A stretch of DNA of 64,000 bases. Source: Cordylochernes scorpioides (lineage: Eukaryota; Arthropoda; Arachnida; Pseudoscorpiones; Chernetidae). Position numbers and translations under genes: made by a program. This document shows, in pieces, positions 52,905-64,000 of this stretch. The stretch's first letter is position 1. Each line of letters opens with the position of its first letter. The notes under the pieces are model-generated. The model ran no database searches. It was not told where the DNA came from and saw only the letters and a list, made by a program, of their open reading frames with translations. The stretch lies in assembly GCA_030710605.1 (NCBI GenBank), contig CP092869.1:13771295-13835294 (forward strand), read 5' to 3'.

Positions 52905-53284
52905 ATTAAACGAAAAAACATGGTAAAGGAAGACGAGTTTCTTTTATTGATGCATAGGTGCAAGCTTTCGGGTAAAAACCCTTCAACAGGCGAGCATTGA
53001 AGCGCGACTTATAAGGACTATGGTACAAATGGTAGGAAGGAATAAATATATATAAAAAAAGAAAGTTTTAAAACTATTTATATATGTTAATATTAACAGA
53101 AGACCGATTTTTGAGAAAAGTAAATATTAAATCTGCAGTCTGAAACCACGAGACGGTGCATGATTAGGGCTATTGAAATAAACATGTGGGAGGTTTAAAT
53201 AAAGGACAAGATTTTACCCGAAAGCTTGCACCTATGCATCAATAAAAGAAACTCGTCTTCCTTCACCATGTTTTTTCGTTTAAT
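52905..53284. repeat. Foldback with 73-bp arms
   Basis: 52905-52977 and 53212-53284 are inverted copies with very few differences (ATTGATGCATAGGTGCAAGC / complement). The loop includes CTTCAACAGGCGAG, and with CCCGAAAGCTTGC it resembles a decayed hammerhead half. Confidence 0.88.
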
Positions 53285-53572
53285 TTCAAATCAGGAAGAA
53301 TTCTTTATCTATATTTAAGGTAATCTCAAGATTTCAGGCATCGCTGCCCTTCTACAGGAGAACATAAATAAATGAATAAAACACCAACTGATGCTCTCTC
53401 TAAAGAACAACACATAGTTACAGAGACAAGATGTCCTTTAAAGAGAGGAGTCTTTTTACTATAAAGTAGCTAATTCATTAAAATGTTGATTTTTAAAGGT
53501 GCTTCTGTAAGTTGTAAGTTGATAGTCAACATGCGCTAACTCATCCGGGTGATTAAAGAAATAAAGATTTGT

Positions 53573-54003
53573 AGAACTACATGTTTGACAAGTTTTACCG
53601 CAAATGTTTCTTTTGAACGAAAAATTGAAATGTATTTTAAGGAGAAATAACGATTATTTCTAACCTTAGTGATGAGGTATGAATAATCATTAAGGTTAGA
53701 AATAATCGTTATTTCCCCTTCCCCTTCTACCTTACGAATTATAACAGGGGTTTGCCAACCTACAAGAATCGACTGGCTTCCAGTTCTTGCTCACATCTCT
53801 TCTCTCCCAAAATTTTAATATTTAACTCATTTTGTCTCCTCTCTAATTGTAAATACGTTGCTGTATCACCTCATAAGCATAAATAAATAAAAAAAGGTAT
53901 GAATAATCATTAAGGTTAGAAATATTCGTTATTTCTCTTTGGGATAAATTTTGATTTTTCGTTGAAAAGAAACACATGCGGGATAGTATTTCAAATGTCG
54001 TTT
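53573..54003. mobile_element. MITE family F, split copy
   Basis: Starts AGAACTACATGTTTGACAAG. The segment AGGTATGAATAATCATTAAG with GTTAGAAATA occurs before and after an intervening 53721-53895 stretch, so an insertion duplicated about 40 bp or the copies recombined. Confidence 0.55.
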
Positions 54004-54048
54004 TACAATCACAATTCGCATTATATTATATTATAAATAACTATTTAT

Positions 54049-54251
54049 AGAACGACATGTTTGGCAAGTTTTACCGCGAATGTTCCTTAGGGATGAAGTA
54101 TGAAAGGATAAATCGTTCATGATTACTCTTCACAATTCATCCTTTCATACTTCATCCCTAAGGTTAGAAATAGTCGTTATTTCTCCTTAAAATAAATTAC
54201 GATTTTTCGTTCAAAAGAAACATTTTCGGTAAAATTGTCAAACATCGTTCT
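54049..54251. mobile_element. MITE family F, near full-length
   Basis: AGAACGACATGTTTGGCAAG at the left, TTGTCAAACATCGTTCT at the right. Internal inverted pair ATGAAGTATGAAAGGAT / ATCCTTTCATACTTCAT. Confidence 0.8.
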
Positions 54252-54494
54252 ACAATCATAAGCCGCATTATATTGTATTATAAAAAAATGCTATATTGAA
54301 TTTCTTTTCTTTTAAAACATCTGAAAAAAAGATTTATATATTCCTTTAAAAAACTGTCTTTTCGTTTTGGGAAGGTCTTCAATGTCTGATGACGACAATG
54401 TTCTTGCAGATTAATGTCGTTATACAATCATAAGCCGCATTATATTGTATTATAAATGTTTGTTTAGGCTGTTTATGAATGGTCAGTACTATAA

Positions 54495-54770
54495 TTACAT
54501 ATTACTGTGTATATTTCCAATCTCTAAGGAGTAGAGCCATCGTGCAAATTGGCCTCCGTCCTTGATCTCTCTGGTTAACAATGAGGATATCTCCTCATCT
54601 TCCTCGCACGTTCTCCTCGGCCAACTAGGCAAAAAGTTGTCGATGTAAAGTGGATGATTTGGCTTCCATCCAGAATGTCTGATCGGTGGGCTGGCCTGGC
54701 CGTACATATCTCTTATGTAGAGCATGGTTCTCTCTAATGGACCATCCGTGACTGCTAGCTTCCTCTTCCT
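54495..54770 (-). CDS. Candidate exon, unidentified protein
   Basis: Open on the minus strand from 54770 (after a TGA) to 54495. Includes TDGPLERTMLYIRDMYGQAS, HSGWKPNHPLYIDNFLPSWP and EEDEEISSLLTREIKDGGQF. Composition is balanced and not repeat-derived, with GC higher than the flanks. An in-frame ATG lies at 54725. No domain recognised and splice sites are not decisive. A degenerate tandem array lies immediately to its right. Confidence 0.35.
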   Translation of the reverse strand, partial: RKRKLAVTDGPLERTMLYIRDMYGQASPPIRHSGWKPNHPLYIDNFLPSWPRRTCEEDEEISSLLTREIKDGGQFARWLYSLEIGNIHSNM

Positions 54771-54785
54771 TCATGGACATCGCCT

Positions 54786-55800
54786 ATCTCATGACTTTAT
54801 TGAAATTCTTTCATCAAAATATTACCATTGACTTTGAACTATCGTAGGCCTTCTCTTTTACCATCTTAGCCTTTGCTTCTTTTGGATAATTAGTCATGGG
54901 TTTATACATTGGTATATCAACATACCTAGACACATACATACAGATCTGTATCTCCTTCCCTCATGATTTTATTGAGTCTTTCGTCAAAATATTGTAGAAT
55001 AGGAAATGATAGTTGACTCAAAGTCTTAGATAACAAAAGCTTTATTGTTTCTCCGAATAAATATATTTAAAAAAAACTCAATCATAAAAATAATGATGTT
55101 ACAAATCTGCCTATTCTTTAATAATCGCAAAAATTTACATATACCTTATTTATATCTCACAATATTACTATTGCTTCTGAACTATCGTTACCCTTTTTTT
55201 ACCATCTAGGCCTATGCTTCTTTTGGATAATTAGTCAGGTGTTTATACATTGGTATATTAACATACCTGGATATCTCCTTCCATCATGATCTTACTGAAA
55301 CTCTTTCATCAATTACCATTGTGCCTTTGAACTATCGTAGGCCTTCTCTTTTACCATCTAAGTCTTATGATTCTGTTTGATAATCAGTCAATCAACATGC
55401 CTGGATATCCCCTTCCCTCAGGATTTTATTGAAACTCTTTCGTCAAAAATTACCATTGCCTTTGAACTATCGTAACCCTTCTCTTTTACCACCTAGGCCT
55501 TTGGTTCTTTTGGTAATCAGTCAAGTTTTTATACATTGATATATCTACCTATACCCGTATACACCCATCCCTCATGACTCTTTTACTCTTTCGTCAAACA
55601 TTACCATTGCCTTTGAACTATCGTAACCCTTCTCTTTTACCACCTAGGCCTTTGCTTCTTTTGGATAATCAGTCAAGGGTTCACTCATTGGTATATCAAC
55701 ATACCTGGATATCTCCTTCCCTTATGATTCTATTGAAAGTATTTCATCAAAACACACTCATTCTCATTGTCTTTGTGAATTATGTTAACTTTTCTTTTAC
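54786..55800. repeat. Degenerate 150-170 bp tandem repeat
   Basis: About six units with TTTATTGAAACTCTTTCGTC, ACCATTGCCTTTGAACTATC, CTTCTCTTTTACCA and TGGTATATCAACATACCTGG. Starts are near 54789, 54959, 55283, 55417, 55571 and 55720. The stretch 55010-55165 is unrelated AT-rich sequence. Confidence 0.8.
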
Positions 55801-55802
55801 TA

Positions 55803-55912
55803 CCTGCTTTTCACATGTGTAGACATGTGGTGCACTTACAGTAAAAGCAGTCGCCTACCTCTACCCACCATGATTATCATGGCCTGTACCACGTGTACTA
55901 GGTATAAGAAAA
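55803..55912 (+). mobile_element. tRNA-SINE family T, 3' fragment
   Basis: Starts at GCTTTTCACATGTGTAGAC and runs through ACCATGATTATCATGGCC to an A-rich tail. The 5' tRNA part is missing (5' truncation). Confidence 0.85.
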
Positions 55913-56715
55913 AAAAACTACCTAAATTTATGTTTACACATACATTGATGAGGGTCTACCATTGCCACTTGGATTATTTGGGAGCTCGTCTATAGAAAGA
56001 GGTTAACTTTTAAAATATATTAGACTTGTTGTTGTTATAAATTGTTATATGTGATCGTATTGTTATATCCATCATAAAGTAAAAGCCACTGGGAGTTGGA
56101 GTTATCTCTTGGAAGAGTGGACTTTCCTTTTTAAATTCCACTCATTTGAAAAAAAAAAACACAATCCAAATAGATTGTTATATTGAATCTGAATACAAAA
56201 TGACTGTTTTTACACTAATAGAAAAACTTAAGTACTCTTATCTCCGGGATTTATCTCCAAATCCTTCCTAAATGACGATTTGTCTTGGGCAATTTGCATA
56301 GGAAGGTAGGCAGACTTATCTGCACAATCACCATTGTGACTGAACAATGACGTGTTGCGACATGGCAAATATGAAATTTGCTGGATAAGTGATTCCACGA
56401 CTGGCTAAGTTGAATGGGACAGTCTACAAGCTCTTTTATGTCTGTAGAAAATGGTAGATGTTTGTGTGTGTATGCTGTAGAAAATGGTAGATGTTTGCTG
56501 AAAATTTCGCATATACAATTTATTTAGGTTTTTGCATATAGGATATAGATATTCTTCTTGAAATATATTGCTATTCAATTAGGTTCTCTTATAGAACTAT
56601 CAATCAATTGTTAAAAATTGTTGTAAATAATTTTTTATGGTTTGATTGTTATGTATATGTGTTTTTATAAATATATTTGATTTTTACACACACTATTGAA
56701 TGAATATTTTATATA
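55913..56715. other. AT-rich spacer
   Basis: A short direct repeat GTAGAAAATGGTAGATGTTTG occurs at 56446 and 56480. No gene recognised. Confidence 0.4.
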
Positions 56716-56892
56716 CAGTTAAACCTGTCTATAGCGCCCCCTCTAAATAGCGCCTTCCTCTCTATAGCACCCGATTTTAAATACATAGTACGATGCGATT
56801 TACATTAAAAGTGACCTGTCTATAGCACCCCCTCTCTATAGCACTCTATTTTGGTGAGTCCCAAGAGGGGGCGCTATAGACAGGTTTAACTG
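56716..56892. mobile_element. Pogo-like MITE family P, copy 2
   Basis: 177 bp, CAGTTAAACCTGTCTATAGC at the left and GCTATAGACAGGTTTAACTG at the right, a perfect 24-bp terminal repeat, TA on both sides. Confidence 0.92.
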
Positions 56893-56999
56893 TATATATA
56901 TTTGCTTAGATTTTATACTTGCACGCACAAGTAATTTTGTTAACTTGAAAATTTACACATTTCGTTACTATATGGAAAAGATACATTTAAGATAAAAAT

Positions 57000-57365
57000 C
57001 ATTCCATAAGTGTAAGAAGAAGACGGACTAAGTCTATATAAACATAGACATTCATCGGATGAAAGCGTGTAATTTTAATCTTTCTGTATTCAAAAATCAG
57101 AAATCTACCGCTGAAAGAGTTTTTCAATTCGTTGTATAGACGCGCCAATTGTAGCAGTGTTCCTACCTGGGAATATTTGAGAAGGCCGCCTCGGTGTAAG
57201 TCGATCTCTCCATGTACCATATTTACCTGTTCATTAGTGGGAGCGGGGATCATTTTTCCTGGGGTCAATTTCATATTCCACGGAGCGCGTGCCAGCCCTA
57301 GGTGCGTGCTCTACAAATTGTACCGAGGGAGTCATGCTGTGTTTATTTATTCCGTGCTGGGTTGT
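57000..57365 (-). other. Possible exon sequence beside the minisatellite
   Basis: GC-richer than the surroundings. On the minus strand two frames are open: one ends EYEIDPRKNDPRSH, the other reads MKLTPGKMIPAPTNEQ then continues to 56999. AACAGGTAAATA (about 57225) and CCCAGGTAGGAA (about 57160) look like splice donors. Function unknown; the long frame continuing into the array is not evidence of coding. Confidence 0.25.
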
Positions 57366-59335
57366 CTGTACCCACGGTTGTATTTTTTCCTCTGTGCCCA
57401 CGTGTATTGGTCTGTACCCACGGTGGTATGTTTTCCTCTGTACCCACCGTGTATTTGTCTGTACCCACGGTGGTATGTTTTCCTCTGTACCCACCGTGTA
57501 TTTGTCTGTACCCACGGTGGTATGTTTTCCTCTGTACCCACCGTGTTTGTCTATACCAACCGTGTATAGATCTGTACCCACGTGTATTGGTCTGTACCCA
57601 CGGTAGTATGTTTTCCTCTGTACCCACCGTGTTTGTCTATACCAACCGTGTATAGATCTGTACCCACGTGTATTGGTCTGTACCCACGGTTGTATGTTTT
57701 CCTCTGTACCCACGGTTATATGTTTTCCTCTGTACCCACGGTTGTATGTTTTCCTCTGTGCCCACGTGTATTGGTCTGTACCCACGGTGGTATGTTTTCC
57801 TCTGTACCCACCGTGTATTTGTCTGTACCCACGGTGGTATGTTTTCCTCTGTACCCACCGTGTTTGTCTATACCAACCGTGTATAGATCTGTACCCACGT
57901 GTATTGGTCTGTACCCACGGTAGTATGTTTTCCTCTGTACCCACGTGTATTGGTCTGTACCCACGAAGTTTGTCTGTACCCACGGTTGTATGTTTTCCTC
58001 TGTACCCACGGTTATATGTTTTCCTCTGTACCCACGGTTGTATGTTTTCCTCTGTGCCCACGTGTATTGGTCTGTACCCACGGTGGTATGTTTTCCTCTG
58101 TACCCACCGTGTATTTGTCTGTACCCACGGTGGTATGTTTTCCTCTGTACCCACGTGTATTGGTCTGTACCCACGATGTTTGTCTGTACCCACGGTTGTA
58201 TGTTTTCCTCTGTACCCACGGTTATATGTTTTCCTCTGTACCCACCGTGTATTTGTCTGTACCCACGGTAGTATGTTTTCCTCTGTGCCCACGTGTATTG
58301 GTCTGTACCCACGGTTATATGTTTTCCTCTGTACCCACGGTTGTATGTTTTCCTCTGTACCCACGGTTATATGTTTTCCTCTGTACCCACCGTGTATTTG
58401 TCTGTACCCACGGTAGTATGTTTTCCTCTGTACCCACGTGTATTGGTCTGTACCCACGATGTTTGTCTGTACCCACGGTTGTATGTTTTCCTCTGTACCC
58501 ACGGTTATATGTTTTCCTCTGTACCCACGGTTGTATGTTTTCCTCTGTGCCCACGTGTATTGGTCTGTACCCACGGTTATATGTTTTCCTCTGTACCCAC
58601 GGTTGTATGTTTTCCTCTGTACCCACGGTTATATGTTTTCCTCTGTACCCACCGTGTATTTGTCTGTACCCACGGTAGTATGTTTTCCTCTGTGCCCACG
58701 TGTATTGGTCTGTACCCACGGTTATATGTTTTCCTCTGTACCCACGGTTGTATGTTTTCCTCTGTACCCACGGTTATATGTTTTCCTCTGTACCCACCGT
58801 GTATTTGTCTGTACCCACGGTAGTATGTTTTCCTCTGTACCCACCGTGTATTGGTCTGTACCCACGATGTTTGTCTGTACCCACGGTTGTATGTTTTCCT
58901 CTGTACCCACGGTTATATGTTTTCCTCTGTACCCACGGTTGTATGTTTTCCTCTGTGCCCACGTGTATTGGTCTGTACCCACGGTTATATGTTTTCCTCT
59001 GTACCCACGGTTGTATGTTTTCCTCTGTACCCACGGTAGTATGTTTTCCTCTGTACCCACGTGTATTGGTCTGTACCCACGGTAGTATGTTTTCCTCTGT
59101 ACCCACGTGTATTGGTCTGTACCCACGATGTTTGTCTGTACCCACGGTTATATGTTTTCCTCTGTACCCACGGTTGTATGTTTTCCTCTGTACCCACGGT
59201 TATATGTTTTCCTCTGTACCCACGTTTGTATGTTTTTCTCTATACCCACGATGTTTGTCTGTAACCACGGTGGTATGTTTTCCTCTGTACCCACGTGTAT
59301 TTATCTGTACCAACCGTGTTTGTCTGTACCCACGG
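57366..59335. repeat. 1.97-kb mosaic minisatellite, 26-bp and 20-bp units
   Basis: Units CTGTACCCACGGTTGTATG+TTTTCCT (26 bp; variants GGTGG, GGTAG, GGTTA) alternate with CTGTACCCACGTGTATTGGT (20 bp) and related units. Longer blocks repeat. Since 26 is not divisible by 3, each strand cycles through all frames every 78 bp. As the unit has no stop in that cycle, several frames on both strands stay open for hundreds of codons (up to 446). I do not regard these as genes. Confidence 0.95.
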
Positions 59336-59885
59336 TGTTGCATTTTGTTAGGTTCATCAACCTTTATCGTCTATTCGCTCAGCTGTCTTTCCTGAACATG
59401 TTTTAGACATATATTGTAGATTACGATGCTTCCATAGATAGAGAGATAAAGGAACTTTGTTGTTATTTTTTTACTACAAACATATTTACAAAATAATAAC
59501 TTCTTAAATCATCTATATGACCTACAATTTGAACTTTCCTTATAATACGCGTGCAGAAGCACAAATCAGACTAAGAGATATTAAGAGGGAATAAATAATT
59601 AAGATTAAGCCTAAAATAATTCAAGTATATTATCAAAGTGTAGTTTTGAGATAGGCGTACTTTAGTATTCCAAAGGTTGAGAGTTACTGATAGGGGTAAT
59701 TGTAGACCACCTAGAGTAGCCATATCTGAGAGACTTATATTTATACAAATTACTTCATATTCCCCAGCAAGTTCACTGCCATCAGTGAGTACAAGTAAGC
59801 AAATGGTATTCCTTTGTGAGTTTAATGGTAAAATTTGAATCTGTGCATATGTAGACATGTAGTCTACATACAGTATCAACATTTT
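59336..59885. other. Spacer with an old SINE scrap
   Basis: 59766-59880 contains AAGTTCACTGCCATCAGTGA, GAGTACAAGTAAGCAAATGG and TATGTAGACATGTAGT, a diverged middle part of the tRNA-SINE family T. Confidence 0.5.
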
Positions 59886-60138
59886 TAATTAAAAGGCATA
59901 TATTGGATCAAAATATCATTTATTTTACCAATATTTCTGTTGGCTGAACGCCAACCTTTATCAAGGTGTTAAAACATATTTAATGTGTGTCAATAACAAA
60001 CTCAGCGCCACATAACCTTTGTTGTTGACACACATTAAATATGTTTTAACACCTTGATAAAGGTTGGCGTTCAGCCAACTGAAATATTGGTAAAATAAAT
60101 GATTTTTTGATCCAATATATGTCTTTTTAATTAAAGAT
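59886..60138. repeat. Family K palindrome, about 115-bp arms
   Basis: Left AAGGCATATATTGGATCAAA ... AACGCCAACCTTTATCAAGG, right CCTTGATAAAGGTTGGCGTT ... ATCCAATATATGTCTTTTTA. The centre is at about 60010. Most complete member of the family. Confidence 0.9.
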
Positions 60139-60409
60139 TTATTTATGGATTGCTCTATTTTCAAAACAGTATAAACAGTAACAAATTTCTACGCACCATG
60201 ATTATCATGGCCATGTGTATTTAGTATCAATGAAAAACACATACATTATATGGATACTTGATCTGGTGTAAGTACACATGTACCAAGCCGGGACCCGGAC
60301 GACCTTGGTGATGTCGCAGCCTGGTACCAACCGGTACTACTGTAGGATGAGAAACAAGAGGTCTTGACACCACAGCTGGGTTGATCTCTCTCTGGAGAGA
60401 TTATCCAGA

Positions 60410-60515
60410 CTTTTGATTGGCTGATGTATCAGTTTTCGTTCAGTTACGTCGATGTTTTGATTGGCTGTTTATCACTTTTCGTTCAGTTACATCAATGTTT
60501 TGATTGGCTCAGCAA
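60410..60515 (+). repeat. Three tandem copies with inverted CCAAT boxes
   Basis: TTTTGATTGGCTG occurs at about 60412, 60455 and 60499, separated by TTTTCGTTCAGTTACGTCGATG-type sequence (period about 43 bp). ATTGG is a reversed CCAAT box and TTACGTCG resembles a CRE. Regulatory function is speculative. Confidence 0.6.
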
Positions 60516-60519
60516 CTTT

Positions 60520-61064
60520 GAAATAACTGAAACACAAATAGTTTCCAATATGCATGGAATGATACAAAGCATTATACTTGGGGATCCTTTCAATATAGAC
60601 GTCTTTCATTTTATTTAATTTATTCTCAGTTCTACAGTTCAATCGTAAATCTCACCGAATCTCATAGAAAAAGAAGGGTAATAGAGATGCCGAAAATATT
60701 ATATATATTATCAACAATTAATATTTTAAATATATAGAATTATTTCATATTAAATTCGGTTTTTAAAAGTAATTTTTAACAACAAAATATATATTGGATA
60801 TTTTGAAATGGTAAATGTAAATATAATTAAGTTTTTTAATCATCTTCTGTTTATTTGTTTTATGGTCTATAGTCAAAAATAATTTATCGTTATTCATACA
60901 TAAGTCAATTATTCACGATAATTATTCGCGATTTTGTTATTTATTCAAACGCTCTTTTATAAAAACTTTCTTCAAAATTTATTATTTTTCAGTAAACATG
61001 TTATTTTACATTTTATATATAATTTATGAGGCAATATTCTTCTAAAATACGCTCATAAATAAAT
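60520..61064. other. AT-rich spacer
   Basis: No gene or repeat recognised. Confidence 0.4.
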
Positions 61065-61350
61065 ACACACAAAGTCTTTATTAAGACACCAATCTTATAC
61101 TAATATCTCATTGGCGGCTTGCAAGAATATCCCCACGATGATTAATCACCATTCATACAGTAGATGAGAAAATGACTCTAAGTTCTTTTTCCTGCTTACT
61201 TTACCAAATTATATACACATACACAAAGCGCCTTTATTAAGACACCAGTCTTATACAGATTCTCTTCTCTCATTGCCGGCTTACAACAATATCCTTACAA
61301 TGATCAGTCACCATCAGGTAGTGGATGAGAAAATGATGAATCTAAGGTCT
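61065..61350 (-). repeat. Family C-related 3' ends, two tandem copies
   Basis: CACACAAAGTCTTTATTAAG (61068) and CACACAAAGCGCCTTTATTA (61213), each followed by GACACC.(A)TCTTATAC, then shared GGCTT.CAACAATATCC and CACCAT.CA segments. Period about 147 bp. A third diverged piece is at 63237-63300. Confidence 0.7.
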
Positions 61351-64000
61351 TTTCCCTACTTACTGTTTTGTAAAAGTTATATAGGGACAAAAGCAACCAT
61401 TCAACTTGATATGGGACTGATTAAAATTCATAGATAAATCCTTTGTCTTTCCTATCTCATCCACTAGACACCAAGTTTGGTGGTTAGGTTTCCATGGTAC
61501 TCATTCTACAACGTTATAATTATCTCACAGATGTTCACCAGCTTTTCTACACACATGTTTTGTGGATTTTTTAGAACGCATTTAGTTGAGTCTGTTTTGT
61601 AAACATGGCTATATCCTATACAATGTAATTCTAATGCATGTATGCATGTAATTTTCTTTCAAGTCCACATTTCACATTCCATCTATCTAAAAAAATCCTC
61701 TAACACACCATTTTTCACAATTTAGTTCTCGCATCAGATCAATAATTTCATCCCATCACTTTTCCTGCTGAAAGGAGATGCTAGCGATAAAAGAGAAAAT
61801 GGATGAAAAACTTCTATAACTTATGTGAAAATAAAGCTATGAACATTTATTATATTATTTTTGTTAAAAGAAATTACCATATTGATAATTAAAAACCAAA
61901 TTTGCCTTTGAAATAGGATATGTACTTTGTATAAAGCAATACATATTGTAACGTTTTTGTGTTAAATGTTGAAATGTTTTTACATTGTTTATTTAAGTTT
62001 ATTGTTTTATAATAATGGAAATGCAAATTACATTGTTGTTGTTTATTATTGGAACGTAAATATCTTTATTTACGGGGCTGCTTAACCAGAATGAATGATT
62101 TTTGAGCCCGAAAAAATGCCGAAACCCGGGATCGAACCAAAAATTGTTTATTATCGTTTGTTTAAAAATATATATATATTGCATGTGATGATGATAACAA
62201 ATTCCTTTTTAATATAATATACAAAAATCAGTGAAAAAAATTATAAAATTCACAAACGTTCCAATATATAAAAGATTTAAATAAAAATGACCTAAAAGAA
62301 AGGCAATTTAAGAGAAATGTTAGAAGAAATTTATGAGACTGGTAATAAATGAAATGGAAGGAGAAATGACGAATGTAAAATATGATATTGTCATTTTTTG
62401 CAAGAGATTTAGAAGCTAAAAAAATGGCAATGTGCTATACGACATAAAAAAGTAGATAAAATAGTTATTTAAAGAAATGATAAGTTATAGTAAAAAATAT
62501 GTAAGAAAATATATTTTGAAATATTGTAGCAAAAACATGACTAAAATTAAATACTGGTTTTTTATATTTTATTATTAGTTGATATAGATTTTGATTCTCC
62601 TTTTTATATTTAAAACACTAACGTCTGCTATCAGTTTTCATAAAATAGAAATTATATTGAGAATTATTTGAAAATCTAATACATTTATTATAAAGTATGC
62701 CGCTTTTATAGATAGGTTCTTTTGTTTTATATAAAAACACATACACACACAACTCTGCTTTGTCAAAAATATATAAACATATTATTTTAAGAATTTATTT
62801 TTATACATAATATTTTGAAAAATATGTTTATCTAAAATTATATATCCCCAAGATAGCGTTCTCAGTAATTTTTTAATTTTTAAAACGTTTTATATATAAA
62901 AATTTTCCTTTTTGTGTAACGGAAATTTAAAAAAAAATCAGTGATTTTTTCAGTGAATTATTTATTATTATCTGGCAACATGGAATGTCCGGCAGCCGTC
63001 AAGGTCGTCTATTGAATCGAATGTTTAAGAATCTTTGAAAAGTGGTAATATACAGTCATTATCCTATTTAACGGGTGCGGATTTACCGGGGTGGCCTAAA
63101 TCTAAAGGAAACCACACACAGTTTGTCATACAAAAGAAAGAAAAATCAGTCTTCGATCGAGTATTGGTTTCAATAAATGGCCATCCGTCTAAATTTCAAA
63201 TGTAATTCTCAATTCCCTTTATCTAAGTTTAATCATAAACATACCAAAGCCTTTCTTAAGACATATAATCTTATAAATTGTTTGAGAGACTGCAAAATCT
63301 GCAAAAGAAAAGAGTAAAAAAGTAAAATCCATTTTCATTTAATGATTTCATAATGCAGTTTACACAAACAAAAACTTAATTAAGGCAATATCATTCACGA
63401 ATTCGTATAATAAGTAAAAAAAGATTAAAAAGTAAATCAAAAATAGCATAGACATGGTGGTATTATATACATATATATACATATTATATAATCTAAATAT
63501 AAAAATATTCTATAATTTAAAAAATATATTGTTTTTTGACCATAGTTTTAGAATACGCCGACTTTTAATACTTGTTGTAAATATGTAGTTATCTAACCTA
63601 TTTTTGAAATTCACTAATATAGAATTCATTTCATAAATTCTATATAACTGTGAAAAATGTTTTATTGTAATTTTCTTCAAGTAATTTAAAATAAAAACTA
63701 CTTGATAGTAAATAATTATTTTTCTGCTTTTCTTTCAAAATGCAAACGACTGCAAACGATACCATTAAGTACTCATGTACTCAAAAGAATCAGCAATTAA
63801 TTTCTATCTCAAAATAATATTTATTATAACATATATATAACCTTTATCACAACCTTGTCTTATGCACTTAATAAAATATTATTAGTATATACAATCAATC
63901 CTCAATTACCATAGTAAATGTGTAAATATATGTAGGGAACTTCAAACACGAATTCCATAGAGAGAATAAGACAATGGTTTAACTATTCTTAAACAAACAA
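61351..64000. other. Long AT-rich tail of the window, few features
   Basis: 62085-62145 has, on the minus strand, GGTTCGATCCCGGGTTTCGG, a B-box-like tRNA-derived remnant. 63237-63300 is a diverged family C end. Otherwise AT-rich sequence without open frames longer than about 60 codons. Confidence 0.45.

Noticed and set aside
54384-54404. CTGATGACGACAATG as a hammerhead core
   Set aside because: No GAAA strand, stem II or stem I partners nearby.
57234-58823. Very long open frames (up to 446 codons) on both strands
   Set aside because: They are explained by a stop-free 26-bp tandem unit that cycles through all frames; they overlap each other on both strands and have no non-repetitive coding core.

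Overview
This is an AT-rich eukaryotic nuclear window made almost entirely of transposable-element debris and tandem repeats. I found no intact host protein-coding gene. Clues to the organism are a degenerate (CCTAA/TTAGG)-type array at 14510-15265, a mutated 28S rRNA D2-region fragment at 10941-11165, Jockey-like LINEs with an RNase H domain, Penelope-type hammerhead ribozyme motifs, and tRNA-derived SINEs. Together they suggest an arthropod, perhaps a chelicerate. That assignment is inference.

Layout. 1-10262: a 9.3 kb inverted-repeat-bounded block holding three decayed LINE fragments (2112-7850), a solo LTR inside one of them, and a broken mariner-like transposase (7862-8585). 10941-20800: the 28S fragment, mariner-type MITEs, the telomere-like array, tRNA-SINEs, a degenerate hammerhead element and foldbacks. 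22780-25200: two minisatellites, one grown from a MITE end. 25807-27593: a complete but non-autonomous LTR retrotransposon carrying one acidic, internally duplicated ORF with no recognisable pol. 28400-36750: hammerhead-bearing repeats, a 147-bp satellite, one apparently intact hammerhead ribozyme (35382-35436) inside a 278-bp foldback flanked by a 12-bp target duplication, and a Helitron whose empty site is preserved in a paralogous repeat at 25424. 38811-46700: a 70-bp minisatellite, four TA-flanked MITEs, a second Helitron with a 73-bp array inside it, and a 185-bp-arm palindrome. 47390-50340: tandemised LINE 3' ends and a three-level nest of insertions. 52560-60500: foldbacks, a 1.97 kb 26/20-bp minisatellite open in several frames on both strands, and degenerate tandem repeats. 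60520-64000 is AT-rich with little visible structure.

The parts do not form a pathway. What unites them is mobility: LINEs that could mobilise SINEs, mariner/pogo-like MITEs, Helitrons, LTR elements and hammerhead retroelements inserting into one another. Element ends are repeatedly converted into tandem arrays, seen independently at 22971-23620, 44213-44545, 47645-47960, 48608-48960 and 61065-61350. The best leads are the intact hammerhead element, the LTR element with a novel acidic ORF whose start codon straddles the LTR/primer-binding-site junction, and a structured repeat with covarying helices (six copies).
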